DNA from: Neomoorella carbonis
Lineage (GTDB): Bacteria > Bacillota > DSM-521 > Neomoorellales > Neomoorellaceae
Assembly: GCF_045278715.1 (NCBI RefSeq)
Contig: NZ_CP136420.1
Span: 2,604,001 to 2,668,000, forward strand
DNA: 64,000 nucleotides
Direction: 5' to 3'
The first letter of the stretch is position 1. Each line of letters opens with the position of its first letter. Position numbers and translations under genes: made by a program. This document shows positions 47,950-58,205 of this stretch, in pieces. The notes beneath the pieces were generated by a model. The model searched no databases. It was given only the letters and a program-made list of their open reading frames with translations, and was not told the DNA's origin.

Positions 47950-49338
47950 TTACATCATCTCCTGCCCCTTCTTTACGGCTTCGTCAATGGTCCCGACCAT
48001 ATAGAAGGCCTGTTCGGGCAAGTTGTCGTGACGGCCCTCCAGGATCTCCTTGAAGCCGCGGATGGTTTCTTTTAATGGCACGTAGACGCCGGGCTGGCCG
48101 GTAAAGGCCTCCGCCACGTGGAAGGGCTGGGAGAGGAAGCGCTGTATTTTACGCGCCCGGGCCACGACAAGCTTGTCGTCTTCCGAGAGTTCATCCATGC
48201 CCAGGATGGCGATGATGTCCTGGAGCTCCTTGTAGCGCTGCAGGATGCGCTGCACGCCCCGGGCCACCTGGTAGTGCTCTTCGCCCACGATCCTGGGGTC
48301 GAGGATGCGGGAAGTGGAATCCAGGGGGTCCACGGCCGGATAGATGCCCAGCTCGGCGATCTGCCGGGAAAGCACCGTGGTGGCGTCCAGGTGGGCAAAG
48401 GTCGTCGCCGGCGCCGGGTCGGTCAGGTCGTCGGCCGGGACGTAAATGGCCTGGACGGAGGTTATGGAGCCCTTTTTGGTGGAAGTGATGCGCTCCTGGA
48501 GGGCACCCATCTCCGTGGCCAGGGTGGGCTGGTAACCCACGGCCGAAGGCATGCGTCCCAGGAGGGCAGATACTTCGGAGCCGGCCTGGACAAAACGGAA
48601 AATATTATCGATAAAGAGGAGGACGTCCTGACCTTCGGCGTCCCGGAAATACTCGGCCATGGTCAGGCCCGTCAGACCCACTCGCAGGCGGGCCCCCGGG
48701 GGCTCGTTCATCTGGCCGAAGACTAGGGCCGTTTTCTCCAGGACTCCGGATTCTTTCATTTCCAGGTAGAGGTCGTTGCCTTCACGGGTGCGCTCGCCGA
48801 CACCGGCGAAGACGGAAAAGCCGCCGTGCTCGTAGGCAATATTGCGGATGAGCTCCATGATGAGGACCGTCTTGCCCACGCCGGCACCGCCGAAAAGGCC
48901 GATTTTACCTCCCTTGGCGTAGGGGGCCAGCAGGTCAACTACTTTAATGCCTGTCTCCAGGATTTCCGTCGACGGCTGCTGTTCCTCGAAGGATGGTGCC
49001 GGCCGGTGGATGGGCAGCCGCTCCGTGGCTTCTACCGGGCCCTGGTTGTCAATGGGTTCTCCCAGGACGTTAAACAGCCGGCCTAACGTCGCCCGACCTA
49101 CCGGCACGGTGATGGGAGCGCCGGTATCCACGGCCTTCATCCCCCGCTGCAGGCCGTCGGTGGAAGACAGGGCCACGCAGCGCACGGTATTGTTGCCCAG
49201 GTGCTGCATGGCTTCCATGGTGATATTGATCTTGTCATTCTTGATGGTAATGGCGTTATACAGGTCGGGCAGCTGGTCGCTGGCAAATTCCACGTCAACT
49301 ACCGGGCCGATTACCTGTACTACCTGTCCCTCGTTCAA
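47950..49338 (-). CDS. atpD: ATP synthase beta subunit
   Basis: A 462-residue catalytic subunit. P-loop GLFGGAGVGKTVLIMELIRN, catalytic Glu in GERTREGNDLYLEM, Walker B DVLLFIDNIFRFVQAGSEVS and the DELSEDD hinge (here GMDELSEDDKLVV) are all standard. Start is TTG 49338 behind GAGGGGATATGG. It is the part of the F1 head that makes ATP. Confidence 0.98.
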   Translation of the reverse strand: MNEGQVVQVIGPVVDVEFASDQLPDLYNAITIKNDKINITMEAMQHLGNNTVRCVALSSTDGLQRGMKAVDTGAPITVPVGRATLGRLFNVLGEPIDNQGPVEATERLPIHRPAPSFEEQQPSTEILETGIKVVDLLAPYAKGGKIGLFGGAGVGKTVLIMELIRNIAYEHGGFSVFAGVGERTREGNDLYLEMKESGVLEKTALVFGQMNEPPGARLRVGLTGLTMAEYFRDAEGQDVLLFIDNIFRFVQAGSEVSALLGRMPSAVGYQPTLATEMGALQERITSTKKGSITSVQAIYVPADDLTDPAPATTFAHLDATTVLSRQIAELGIYPAVDPLDSTSRILDPRIVGEEHYQVARGVQRILQRYKELQDIIAILGMDELSEDDKLVVARARKIQRFLSQPFHVAEAFTGQPGVYVPLKETIRGFKEILEGRHDNLPEQAFYMVGTIDEAVKKGQEMM

Positions 49339-49353
49339 TCCATATCCCCTCCT

Positions 49354-50202
49354 TTACTTCAGAGCGTCGGCGCCGGCCACAACCTCGACGATCTCCCTGG
49401 TGATGGCCGCCTGGCGGGCGCGGTTGAAGGATAGGGTTAATTTATCGATCATTTCGGCTGCGTTCTCGGTAGCGTTGTCCATGGCCGTCATTCTGGCGCC
49501 GTGCTCGCTGGCCTTGGCCTCCAGGAGGGCCTGGTAGACCTTGATCTCGCAGTAACGGGGCAGCAGGGCCTTTAAGACCTCGGCAGGGGAGGGTTCATAA
49601 ATATAGTCCCCGCCGCCCCCCCTGGACGCGCTGGCTTTGATGGGCAGCAAGCGGTCGATCCGGGGTACCTGGCGGAGGGCGGAGTAGAAACGGGTATAGA
49701 TGAGGTTTACCTCATCCACGGTTCCCTCCAGGTACAGCTCCACCAGCTGGCGGGCCAGTTCGCGGGCCTGGATGAGGTCCGGTTCATCGCCGATATCGGT
49801 AAAGGACCGGACTATCTCCACCCGGCGGCGGCGGAAGTAGTCCCTTCCTTTCCGGCCCACGGTCACCAGGGCCACCGGGCGCTCATCCGCCTGCAGGCGT
49901 TCTTCCGCCAGGCGGATGAGGTTGGCATTATAGCCGCCGGCCAGGCCCCGATCGCCGGTAATCAGCACGTAGCCGGCTCTTTTGACTTCCCTGGTTGCCG
50001 CCAGGGGCTGGGTCTCCGGATCCACGGCCCCCATGAGGCGGCCGATGACTTCCTCAAGTTTCTCGGCGTAGGGCCGGGCTGCCGTGACCTGGGCCTGGGC
50101 CTTGCGCAGTTTGGCCGCCGCCACCATCTTCATGGCCCGGGTAATATGCTGGGTGCTCCTGATGCTGCGGATACGGCGCTTCAGGTCACGCATATTGGGC
50201 AT
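49354..50202 (-). CDS. atpG: ATP synthase gamma subunit
   Basis: A 282-residue rotor shaft: RDLKRRIRSIRSTQHITRAM KMVAAAKLRKAQ at the N-terminus and EHGARMTAMDNATENAAEMI DKLTLSFNRARQAAITREIV E at the C-terminus, the coiled-coil that turns inside the head. GITGDRGLAGG-like (VLITGDRGLAGGYNANLIR) is present. Confidence 0.97.
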   Translation of the reverse strand: MPNMRDLKRRIRSIRSTQHITRAMKMVAAAKLRKAQAQVTAARPYAEKLEEVIGRLMGAVDPETQPLAATREVKRAGYVLITGDRGLAGGYNANLIRLAEERLQADERPVALVTVGRKGRDYFRRRRVEIVRSFTDIGDEPDLIQARELARQLVELYLEGTVDEVNLIYTRFYSALRQVPRIDRLLPIKASASRGGGGDYIYEPSPAEVLKALLPRYCEIKVYQALLEAKASEHGARMTAMDNATENAAEMIDKLTLSFNRARQAAITREIVEVVAGADALK

Positions 50203-50216
50203 GCCGGCTCACCACC

Positions 50217-51740
<1,524 letters not shown>

Positions 51741-51775
51741 GACTGCTTTTCACCCCTTTGCACCTCTGGTTTTGT

Positions 51776-52312
51776 TTATGCGCCTTTCAAGTGCTCGCCC
51801 AAAAGTTCCAGCTTTTTCTTCAGGCTGGCGTCCAGGACCCTGTCCCCCAGGCGGATGACCATCCCGCCCAGGAGGGACGGATCCACTCTGGTTTGCAGGC
51901 GGACGTTTTGTCCCGTTATCCGGGCCAGCCTTTCTTTCAGAGCGGCGGTGATCTCCTCAGAAAGAGGTGCTGCTGCCTCCACTTCCACCGGCAGCACCCT
52001 GTTTTCCCGGTCAACCAGGCGCCGGAATTGGGCCGCTATCTCCGGCAGGGCCCGCTCCCGGCCTTTGGCCAGGACCAGGTGGAAAAAGTTTTTTAACAAC
52101 GGGTCGACGTCCGGGAAGAGGGCATCAATTATTCTTTGCTTCTCCCGGATGGGAATAAGCTGGTGATAAAGGACCCGGCGCAATTCGAGGTTCTCTACCA
52201 GGGCCCGGCCGGCTGCTTCCAGGACGGCGGCAAAGCCTTCCGTGTCGCCTTTCTGCCGGGCAATTTCAAAGAGGGCGCGGGCATAGCGCCTGGCGATGGT
52301 CTGGCTGCTCAT
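51776..52312 (-). CDS. atpH: ATP synthase delta subunit
   Basis: A 178-residue stator protein: IARRYARALFEIARQKGDTE at the N-terminus and DPSLLGGMVIRLGDRVLDAS LKKKL at the C-terminus. It links F1 to the b-subunit stalk. Start overlaps the atpF stop by four bases. Confidence 0.95.
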   Translation of the reverse strand: MSSQTIARRYARALFEIARQKGDTEGFAAVLEAAGRALVENLELRRVLYHQLIPIREKQRIIDALFPDVDPLLKNFFHLVLAKGRERALPEIAAQFRRLVDRENRVLPVEVEAAAPLSEEITAALKERLARITGQNVRLQTRVDPSLLGGMVIRLGDRVLDASLKKKLELLGEHLKGA

Positions 52313-52815
52313 TGCAATCGCTCCACCTCAGCCAGCGCTTCCCGGGCCAGGCGTTCCTGGTCGTCAGGCGTTAAGGTGCGCCCTAAAACTTTTCCCGCCG
52401 CCAGGACGGCCAGGGTCGCTGCTTCATTGCGGATAGCGGCCAGGGCCTTGCTCTTTTCGCCTTCAATCTCGGCCCGTGCCTGTTCCAGCGCACGGCTGGC
52501 TTCCTCTTTAGCCCTGGCAACTATTTCCGCCCGCGTCTCTTCGGCCATCCTGTTAGCCCGGTCCAGTATTGCCTGGGCTTCCTGGCGGGCGCCCCGGAGC
52601 TGCTGCTGGTACTCGGCAAGCATCTGCTCCGCCTTCTCTTTGGCCGCCGCCGCGTCCCTTAAATTGCCCTCAATTTTCGCCTCGCGGTCGGCCAGGATCT
52701 TGCCCAGGGGTTTGTAAAGGAGAATATAAAGAACCCCCATCACTACCAGGAGGTTGATGACCTGGAACAAAAAGGTCCAACCGCTAAAATTCAGGGCCTG
52801 AAAGATGCCCTGCAC
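52309..52815 (-). CDS. atpF: ATP synthase b subunit
   Basis: A 168-residue protein with one N-terminal membrane helix (LFQVINLLVVMGVLYILLYK PLG) and a long charged helix, alanine- and glutamate-rich, that forms the peripheral stalk. Start GTG 52815. An 85-bp gap separates it from atpE. Confidence 0.95.
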   Translation of the reverse strand: MQGIFQALNFSGWTFLFQVINLLVVMGVLYILLYKPLGKILADREAKIEGNLRDAAAAKEKAEQMLAEYQQQLRGARQEAQAILDRANRMAEETRAEIVARAKEEASRALEQARAEIEGEKSKALAAIRNEAATLAVLAAGKVLGRTLTPDDQERLAREALAEVERLQ

Positions 52816-52900
52816 GTGGCCACCCCCCTTTCGCTGTTCCCAAAAACAGGTCAGGGGCGAATAAGACGGTTTTTACCCGCCTTACCCGCCCATAGGTATT

Positions 52901-53125
52901 TTAGAGCTTGGTCCACATGAGGATGGCTATAACGAAGGAAAAGAGCGTCAGCGCTTCCATAAAGGCCAGGGCCAGGAGCAGGGTGGTACGGATGTTGCCG
53001 CTGGCCTCGGGCTGGCGAGCGATACCTTCCATTGCTCCGCGGGAAGCAAAACCCTGGCCGAGGCCCGAACCCAGTGCTGCCAGGCCAATGGCCAGGCCGA
53101 CGCCGATAAAACCTAGTGCTGTCAT
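52901..53125 (-). CDS. atpE: ATP synthase c subunit
   Basis: A 74-residue hairpin of two membrane helices. The first has LAALGSGLGQGFASRG, the loop is RQPE, and the second carries the ion-binding Glu in LAFMEALTLFSFVIAILM. The glutamate is followed by Ala-Leu where sodium-type rings have Ser or Thr, and the tyrosine of sodium rings is Phe here, so proton coupling is predicted although the helix-1 Gln is kept. Confidence 0.96.
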   Translation of the reverse strand: MTALGFIGVGLAIGLAALGSGLGQGFASRGAMEGIARQPEASGNIRTTLLLALAFMEALTLFSFVIAILMWTKL

Positions 53126-53164
53126 GTTGTATCAGATCCTCCTTTAAGAATGGCTTCTTTTTGA

Positions 53165-53192
53165 GGCCGGCTATGTTACCGGTTAGCCAGCC
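53165..53192 (-). other. Intergenic hairpin between atpB and atpE
   Basis: GGCCGGCTA and TAGCCAGCC pair at eight of nine positions around a 10-base loop. In other bacteria atpE translation is raised by its intergenic leader; a similar or mRNA-protecting role is inferred. Confidence 0.4.
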
Positions 53193-53240
53193 GCTGTATG
53201 CTGTCCATTCCCGGGGAACTAACCCCGTAAGCGCGGCTTC

Positions 53241-53924
53241 TTAATGCCCGTGAATAAAGTTAGCGATATAAGTAACTGTAAGCAGGGTAAAAACAAAGGC
53301 CTGAATCAAGCCCATGAGGACGCCCAGGATCATAATGGGCGTCGGTAATAAAAAGGGCAGCATGATGAACAGGATCGTCACCACCATCTCTTCCCCGAAC
53401 ATATTGCCGAATAGACGCAGGGAAAGGGATACCGGCTTGACCAGCTCTTCAATTACATTCAGGGGAAAGAGAAAGGGCACCGGCTGGAAAAAGTGCTTGA
53501 TGTAGCCCACCAGGCCCCTTTTCCGGATGCCGATCAACTGGACCAGGATAATGGTGGTCACGGCAAAGGCCGCCGTGGTCGAGAGGTCCATGGTCGGGGG
53601 CTTCATCCCGGGGATAAACCAGGAAAGATTAAGGCTCAGGATGAAAATAAACAGGGTGGCTACCAGAGGCAGGTAGCGCCGGCCTTCCTTGCCCATGGTT
53701 TCCTCCAGGAGGCCATACAAAAATTCCAGGAGCAGCTCAAAAATATGCTGGATACCACGGGGGATAAAGTTTAATTTCCGGCTCGCCAGGAAAACCCCCA
53801 CGAATAAGAGAACCATGATAATCCAGGTATTGACCACCGTGGAGTAGACCGGGATAGGCCCCAGGTAAAATATTTCATGGGGCCGGACCTCGGCCATTAT
53901 TTCCCCTAAGGCCCGCAGTCCCAT
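53241..53924 (-). CDS. atpB: ATP synthase a subunit
   Basis: A 227-residue membrane protein with five or six helices. The conserved arginine lies in KPVSLSLRLFGNMFGEEMVV, next to the c ring, and the last helix has LIQAFVFTLLTVTYIANFIH. ATG 53924 follows AAAGGAGGG by eight bases; a longer frame overlapping atpI is not needed. Confidence 0.95.
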   Translation of the reverse strand: MGLRALGEIMAEVRPHEIFYLGPIPVYSTVVNTWIIMVLLFVGVFLASRKLNFIPRGIQHIFELLLEFLYGLLEETMGKEGRRYLPLVATLFIFILSLNLSWFIPGMKPPTMDLSTTAAFAVTTIILVQLIGIRKRGLVGYIKHFFQPVPFLFPLNVIEELVKPVSLSLRLFGNMFGEEMVVTILFIMLPFLLPTPIMILGVLMGLIQAFVFTLLTVTYIANFIHGH

Positions 53925-53928
53925 TATT

Positions 53929-54297
53929 CTATCCCTCCTTTCCCAGGATGATGAGAATGGCCTCGCCCATGTAGACCAGGACCTGAAGGAGCAGCCCTGC
54001 AAACACACCAAAAAGAAACTCTATCCCCCCGGCCAGGGCCAGGCCCAGAAGGGCCAGAGTCAGGGAGGAGCGCATGAGGGAACGGCCGAAGAAACGATTA
54101 AAGGCCTTCTGGGGCGGCAGGTTGTCCAGGTTGGCGACGGCCCCCAGCTGCCAGCGGAACAACCCCAGGGAGACAGGCAAAGCTATCCCCAGGCCGGCAA
54201 CAAAGGCATAATAACCGCCCCCCAGGCCAGCTGCTGCTGCCAGGGCAGCCAGGGCCAGCATCCCCTTTTCAGTCCGGGTGAGTTTTATCTTGATCAT
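53929..54297 (-). CDS. atpI: AtpI-like ATP synthase accessory membrane protein
   Basis: About 122 residues with four hydrophobic segments (LALAALAAAAGLGGGYYAFV; AGLGIALPVSLGLF; LTLALLGLALAGGIEFLFGV; LLLQVLVYMGEAILIIL). It has the size and place of AtpI, which helps assemble the c ring. ATG 54297 overlaps the previous gene by 29 bp and lacks a strong site, so the exact start is open. Confidence 0.78.
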   Translation of the reverse strand: MIKIKLTRTEKGMLALAALAAAAGLGGGYYAFVAGLGIALPVSLGLFRWQLGAVANLDNLPPQKAFNRFFGRSLMRSSLTLALLGLALAGGIEFLFGVFAGLLLQVLVYMGEAILIILGKEG

Positions 54298-54541
54298 CGG
54301 TTTTAATCTCTGGTGCTTCCTTTTCCAGGACACGCAATTCGCTTAAAATGGAGCGAAATCCCACCCCTACCCCCAGAAAGACGCCGGCCAGCAGGAAAAG
54401 AGGTGACGTACCCAACCGCCGGTCCAACCAGGCTCCGCCATAAAGGCCGAGGAGGATGGCGGCAGTCATGGTAACCCCGAAGGAAAAGGCCATATTGGCA
54501 AATCTCGCGTAATCCCAGTAGTGACGCTTCTTAGCTACCAT
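54269..54541 (-). CDS. AtpZ-like small membrane protein (AtpZ/AtpI family)
   Basis: A 90-residue protein with two membrane helices (FANMAFSFGVTMTAAILLGL YGGAWLDRRLG; PLFLLAGVFLGVGVGFRSIL), the pattern of AtpZ/AtpI-like proteins at the head of atp operons, linked to ion uptake or c-ring assembly. A TTGACA occurs on the minus strand at 54605-54610, but no -10 stands at the right distance, so the operon promoter is not called. Confidence 0.82.
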   Translation of the reverse strand: MVAKKRHYWDYARFANMAFSFGVTMTAAILLGLYGGAWLDRRLGTSPLFLLAGVFLGVGVGFRSILSELRVLEKEAPEIKTDDQDKTHPD

Positions 54542-54663
54542 TGATGTTAAATTGTGCCTGGAGGAAATTTTTATACCCTGCCAGTGCTAAAAAGTATTCT
54601 CTTTTGTCAATGAAATTCCTGCCACAAAAATGTTTATTTTTTAACCCAACAGATAGAGAATTT

Positions 54664-55821
54664 TTATGCGGGCGTAAATTCCTGTGGTCGGGCAATGGTC
54701 AGGCCGAAATAATGACGCAGAGCACCGCGGATACGCCGCGAGGCCTGGCCATCACCATAGGGGTTGACGGCATGGGCCATGCGCAGGTAAGCCTGCCGGT
54801 CTTCCAGGAGTTCACCGGCCGCTGCCAGGATCTCGTGGTAGCCCGTACCCACCAGGCGTACAGTACCGGCAGCAACGGCTTCCGGGCGTTCGGTGACTTC
54901 CCGCAGGACCAGCACGGGTTTACCGAGGGCCGGCGCTTCTTCCTGGAGGCCGCCGGAGTCTGTCAATACCAGGTAGGAACGGGCCATAAGATTGACAAAA
55001 GGCTCGTAGTCCAGGGGGTCAATCAAGTAAATACGCTCCCGGTTGCCGAGGATTTCCCCGGCCAGTTCGCGGACACGGGGGTTGTAGTGGACGGGGAAAA
55101 CGACGACAATATCGCTATAGCGCTTGACCAGGTCCCGCAAGGCGCTGAAAATTTCGCGCATGGGCTCGCCCCAGTTTTCCCGGCGGTGGGCCGTTACCAG
55201 GACGACCCGCCACCTCTCCATATCCAGCTCTTGCAGGCGGGGATCGCTAAAGCAGTATCCGGGGCGGACGGTAGCCTTCAAGGCATCAATAACGGTATTG
55301 CCGGTAACGTAGATATGCTCTGCCGGTACACCTTCCCGCAAAAGGTTGTCCCGGGCAGTGGCCGTGGGGGCAAAATGAATGTCGGCCAGGGCCCCGGCCA
55401 GACGGCGGTTCATCTCTTCCGGGAACGGGGCGTAGCGGTCACCAGTCCTCAAGCCTGCTTCGACATGGCCGACAGGAATTTGATGGTAAAAAGCGGCCAG
55501 GGCCGCTACGAAGGTGGTAGTGGTGTCCCCGTGAACCAGGACCACATCCGGCCGGGAGGTTTCCAAAACCTCGGCCAAACCATTTAAAGCCCTGGTCGTC
55601 ACTTCTTCCAGGGTCTGGCGGGGCCGCATGATATCCAGGTCATAGCCGGGCTGGATCTGGAACAGGTGGAGGACTTGATCCAGCATTTCCCGATGCTGGG
55701 CCGTGACGGCCACCTGGCAGTTGAATTCTTCCGGGTAACGGTTTAGTTCTTTTACGACCGGGGCCATTTTGATGGCCTCGGGTCGGGTGCCAAAGACAGT
55801 TAAAACCTTTAAAGGCGGCAT
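54664..55821 (-). CDS. wecB: UDP-N-acetylglucosamine 2-epimerase (non-hydrolysing)
   Basis: A 385-residue GT-B-fold enzyme: VLTVFGTRPEAIKMAPVVKE, VTAQHREMLDQVL, VHGDTTTTFVAALAAFYHQI PVGHVEAGLRTGD, VTAHRRENWG and LTDSGGLQEEAPALGKPVLV LREVTERPE. It interconverts UDP-GlcNAc and UDP-ManNAc, supplying ManNAc for wall-polymer linkage (see TagA). In B. subtilis mnaA also lies beside the atp operon. Confidence 0.96.
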   Translation of the reverse strand: MPPLKVLTVFGTRPEAIKMAPVVKELNRYPEEFNCQVAVTAQHREMLDQVLHLFQIQPGYDLDIMRPRQTLEEVTTRALNGLAEVLETSRPDVVLVHGDTTTTFVAALAAFYHQIPVGHVEAGLRTGDRYAPFPEEMNRRLAGALADIHFAPTATARDNLLREGVPAEHIYVTGNTVIDALKATVRPGYCFSDPRLQELDMERWRVVLVTAHRRENWGEPMREIFSALRDLVKRYSDIVVVFPVHYNPRVRELAGEILGNRERIYLIDPLDYEPFVNLMARSYLVLTDSGGLQEEAPALGKPVLVLREVTERPEAVAAGTVRLVGTGYHEILAAAGELLEDRQAYLRMAHAVNPYGDGQASRRIRGALRHYFGLTIARPQEFTPA

Positions 55822-55860
55822 GGAAAGTTTCCTCCGTAAACCCTTAAAAAGGGCCTCCCT

Positions 55861-56169
55861 TTACTTCAGATACTTTTTGGCCCGCAGTTTATTGATATGT
55901 TCTTCCAGGGCCTGCTGAATGTCGACGCCGTACTGGTCTTCCAGGACAAACATGAGGGAAACTGCCGTCTGGGCTACGTCCAGCAGCTCGCGGGTAATGG
56001 CCGCCAGGACGGCGTTATGGTCCATATTGATCTCCTCGCCGCTAAGCCCCCGGAGCTTGCCGATGGCCTGGGCCAGTTCCCCGGCTTCTTCCATGAGCTT
56101 CAAGGCGGTGGATTCCATGGTGGGTGTCAGGTTGTCCAGTTTGGGCAGGGCGATAATCTTTTGCTGCAA
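55861..56169 (-). CDS. MazG-like nucleotide pyrophosphohydrolase
   Basis: About 102 residues. The MazG core motif ALKLMEEAGELAQAIGKLRG and a second acidic helix (ITRELLDVAQTAVSLMFVLE D) form the metal site of an all-alpha NTP pyrophosphatase. TTG 56169 has GGAGGG seven bases upstream; a TTG at 56184 would include that site. It probably cleans non-canonical dNTPs and lies next to a dCMP deaminase. Confidence 0.8.
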   Translation of the reverse strand: MQQKIIALPKLDNLTPTMESTALKLMEEAGELAQAIGKLRGLSGEEINMDHNAVLAAITRELLDVAQTAVSLMFVLEDQYGVDIQQALEEHINKLRAKKYLK

Positions 56170-56250
56170 AATTTTTCCCTCCAACCGGAGAGGATCTCTT
56201 ATAAGTTCACTCGGCCTTCGCTGCTAGAAAAACATGCCGGTTGTTACCCT

Positions 56251-56658
56251 CTAGCGGGGCAGGTGTACGATTTCGAGCCCGGCTTCCCGCAGCCAGTCGT
56301 GGGCGACCGGGTAGGGCCGGGCATAGACGATCCTTTTAATCCCAGCCTGGATAATGATCAGGGCGCACCTCTCGCAGGGATAGTCGGTCACGTACATGGT
56401 AGCCCCGGCCCGTTCTTCCGGCGAACACTCCAGGAGGGCGTTGATTTCGGCGTGAATGGTCCGCTGGCAGTGCTCCCCCTCCATAAGGCAGCCGGCATCC
56501 AGGCAATGGGGCAGGCCGTGGGGGGCGCCGTTGTAACCGGTACCTTTGATGCGCTTGTCCTTGACCACCAGGGCGCCCACGGCCCGCCGGTTGCAGGTGC
56601 TCCGGCCGGCCACCTGGAAGGCGATATCCAGGAAGTATTCGTCCCAGTCTTTACGCAT
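56251..56658 (-). CDS. dCMP deaminase (ComEB-like)
   Basis: A 135-residue zinc deaminase: TIHAEINALLECSPEE (His-Ala-Glu) and DYPCERCALIIIQAGIKRIV YA (Pro-Cys-x-x-Cys). An extra zinc-like set (HCLDAGC and EHCQR) is usual in dCMP deaminases. It makes dUMP for thymidylate synthesis. ATG 56658 follows AGGTGA by five bases. Confidence 0.92.
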   Translation of the reverse strand: MRKDWDEYFLDIAFQVAGRSTCNRRAVGALVVKDKRIKGTGYNGAPHGLPHCLDAGCLMEGEHCQRTIHAEINALLECSPEERAGATMYVTDYPCERCALIIIQAGIKRIVYARPYPVAHDWLREAGLEIVHLPR

Positions 56659-56795
56659 AAACTTCACCTGTAGTGTAAAATAACAGGTAAAATTTTAGCG
56701 GGTCGTACCCGCCGAAATTAAAAATTAAATTGCGCGTATCCCGGGCTTATTTTAGCATAATTTTTCCCTGGCTACTAGAGTTTTTTAAAGCGAAA

Positions 56796-56821
56796 CCCGC
56801 TGGACTTTTACCTCCAGCGGG
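56796..56821 (-). terminator. Terminator after glyA
   Basis: CCCGCTGGA and TCCAGCGGG, 9-bp perfect stem, 8-base loop; TTTCGCTTT follows on the minus strand, ten bases after the glyA stop. Confidence 0.75.
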
Positions 56822-56830
56822 CCTTCCGGC

Positions 56831-58081
56831 TCAATCAAGCTCCGGGTACAGGGGATAGGCCTGGCAGAGTTCGGCAACGATGCCCCGCGCTGCATCAAGC
56901 TTCTTGGCATCAGGGCCGTAGGAGAGGGCGAGGTCTATAGCCCTGGCTACCATCCGCATGGCGTCGGCGTCCATACCCCGGGTGGTAAGGGCGGCTGTGC
57001 CCAGGCGGATGCCGCTGGTTACACTGGGCTTTTCCGGGTCGAAGGGGATAGCGTTTTTATTGACGGTTATCTGCACGGAACCCAGAATATCCTCGGCCTC
57101 GCGACCGGTAAGGCCTTTATTGCGCAGGTCCACGAGGATCAGGTGGTTGTCGGTACCGCCGGATACCAGGTTAAAACCGTAACCCTGCAGGGCATCGGCC
57201 AGGGTACGGGCGTTGGCGACAATTCTTTCCTGGTAGCGTTTAAATTCTGGCTGCATAGCCTCCTTCAAGGCCACCGCCTTGGCGGCGATGACGTGCATCA
57301 GGGGCCCGCCCTGGATGCCTGGAAAGACCGCCTTGTCGATTTCCCTGGCGTATTCCCGGGTGGTAAAAATAATACCTCCCCGCGGTCCCCGCATAGTCTT
57401 GTGGGTGGTAGTGGTCACAAAATGGGCGTAAGGTATGGGGCTGGGGTGAATGCCGGCGGCCACCAGACCGGCGATGTGGGCCATGTCCACCATGAGAAGG
57501 GCGCCGACTTCGTCGGCTATCTCCCGGAAACGGGCAAAATCGATTACCCGCGGGTATGCGCTGGCTCCGGCGACAATTAGTTTGGGCCTTACTTCCCTGG
57601 CTATCCGGGCCACTTCGTCGTAATCAATCCGGCCGGTATCGGGATTGACGCCGTAAAAGGAAAAATTATAGTACCGGCCGGAGATGCTGACCGGGCTACC
57701 GTGAGTCAGGTGACCGCCGTGGGCCAGGTTCATCCCCAGGGCTTTATCGCCCGGCTTTAGGGCGGCGAGGTAAACGGCTGTATTGGCCTGGCTGCCGGAA
57801 TGGGGCTGGACGTTGGCATGTTCAGCGCCGAAGAGGACTTTGGCCCGTTCCCGGGCCAGGTTCTCGACCACATCTACCCACTCGCAGCCGCCGTAATATC
57901 GTTGGCCCGGGTAGCCTTCGGCGTACTTATTGGTCAGGACCGAACCGTAGGTTTCCATGACAGCCCGGCTGACGAAGTTCTCCGAGGCGATGAGTTCCAG
58001 ATGGGTACGCTGGCGTTGCAGTTCGCCCTTGACGGCCTCAACCAGCTCGGGGTCCACTCGCGCTACGGTCTCTAAGTTCAT
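56831..58081 (-). CDS. glyA: Serine hydroxymethyltransferase
   Basis: A 416-residue PLP enzyme: ELIASENFVSRAVMETYGSV LTNKYAEGYPGQRYYGGCE, PHSGSQANTAVY, and the PLP lysine in VTTTTHKTMRGPRGG (near residue 229). It interconverts serine and glycine with methylene-tetrahydrofolate, which in an acetogen links to the folate branch of the Wood-Ljungdahl pathway. AGGAGGG stands nine bases before the ATG. No riboswitch is visible in the 125-bp leader. Confidence 0.97.
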   Translation of the reverse strand: MNLETVARVDPELVEAVKGELQRQRTHLELIASENFVSRAVMETYGSVLTNKYAEGYPGQRYYGGCEWVDVVENLARERAKVLFGAEHANVQPHSGSQANTAVYLAALKPGDKALGMNLAHGGHLTHGSPVSISGRYYNFSFYGVNPDTGRIDYDEVARIAREVRPKLIVAGASAYPRVIDFARFREIADEVGALLMVDMAHIAGLVAAGIHPSPIPYAHFVTTTTHKTMRGPRGGIIFTTREYAREIDKAVFPGIQGGPLMHVIAAKAVALKEAMQPEFKRYQERIVANARTLADALQGYGFNLVSGGTDNHLILVDLRNKGLTGREAEDILGSVQITVNKNAIPFDPEKPSVTSGIRLGTAALTTRGMDADAMRMVARAIDLALSYGPDAKKLDAARGIVAELCQAYPLYPELD

Positions 58082-58205
58082 TAAATTTTCCCTCCTGTTT
58101 CTGGCTGGCAGCTTTTTCCTTCTGCCTGCTTCTAACTTTCTCTTTTCCGGTTCCGCATCCCTGTCCTGTTACAAGGTGTCACAGGCCGGCTATCTCTCCT
58201 GTCAT

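Noticed and set aside
54605..54610. TTGACA upstream of the ATP synthase operon
   Set aside because: The sequence 16-18 bp downstream (GCACTG) is not a -10; TATAAA follows only at 29 bp.
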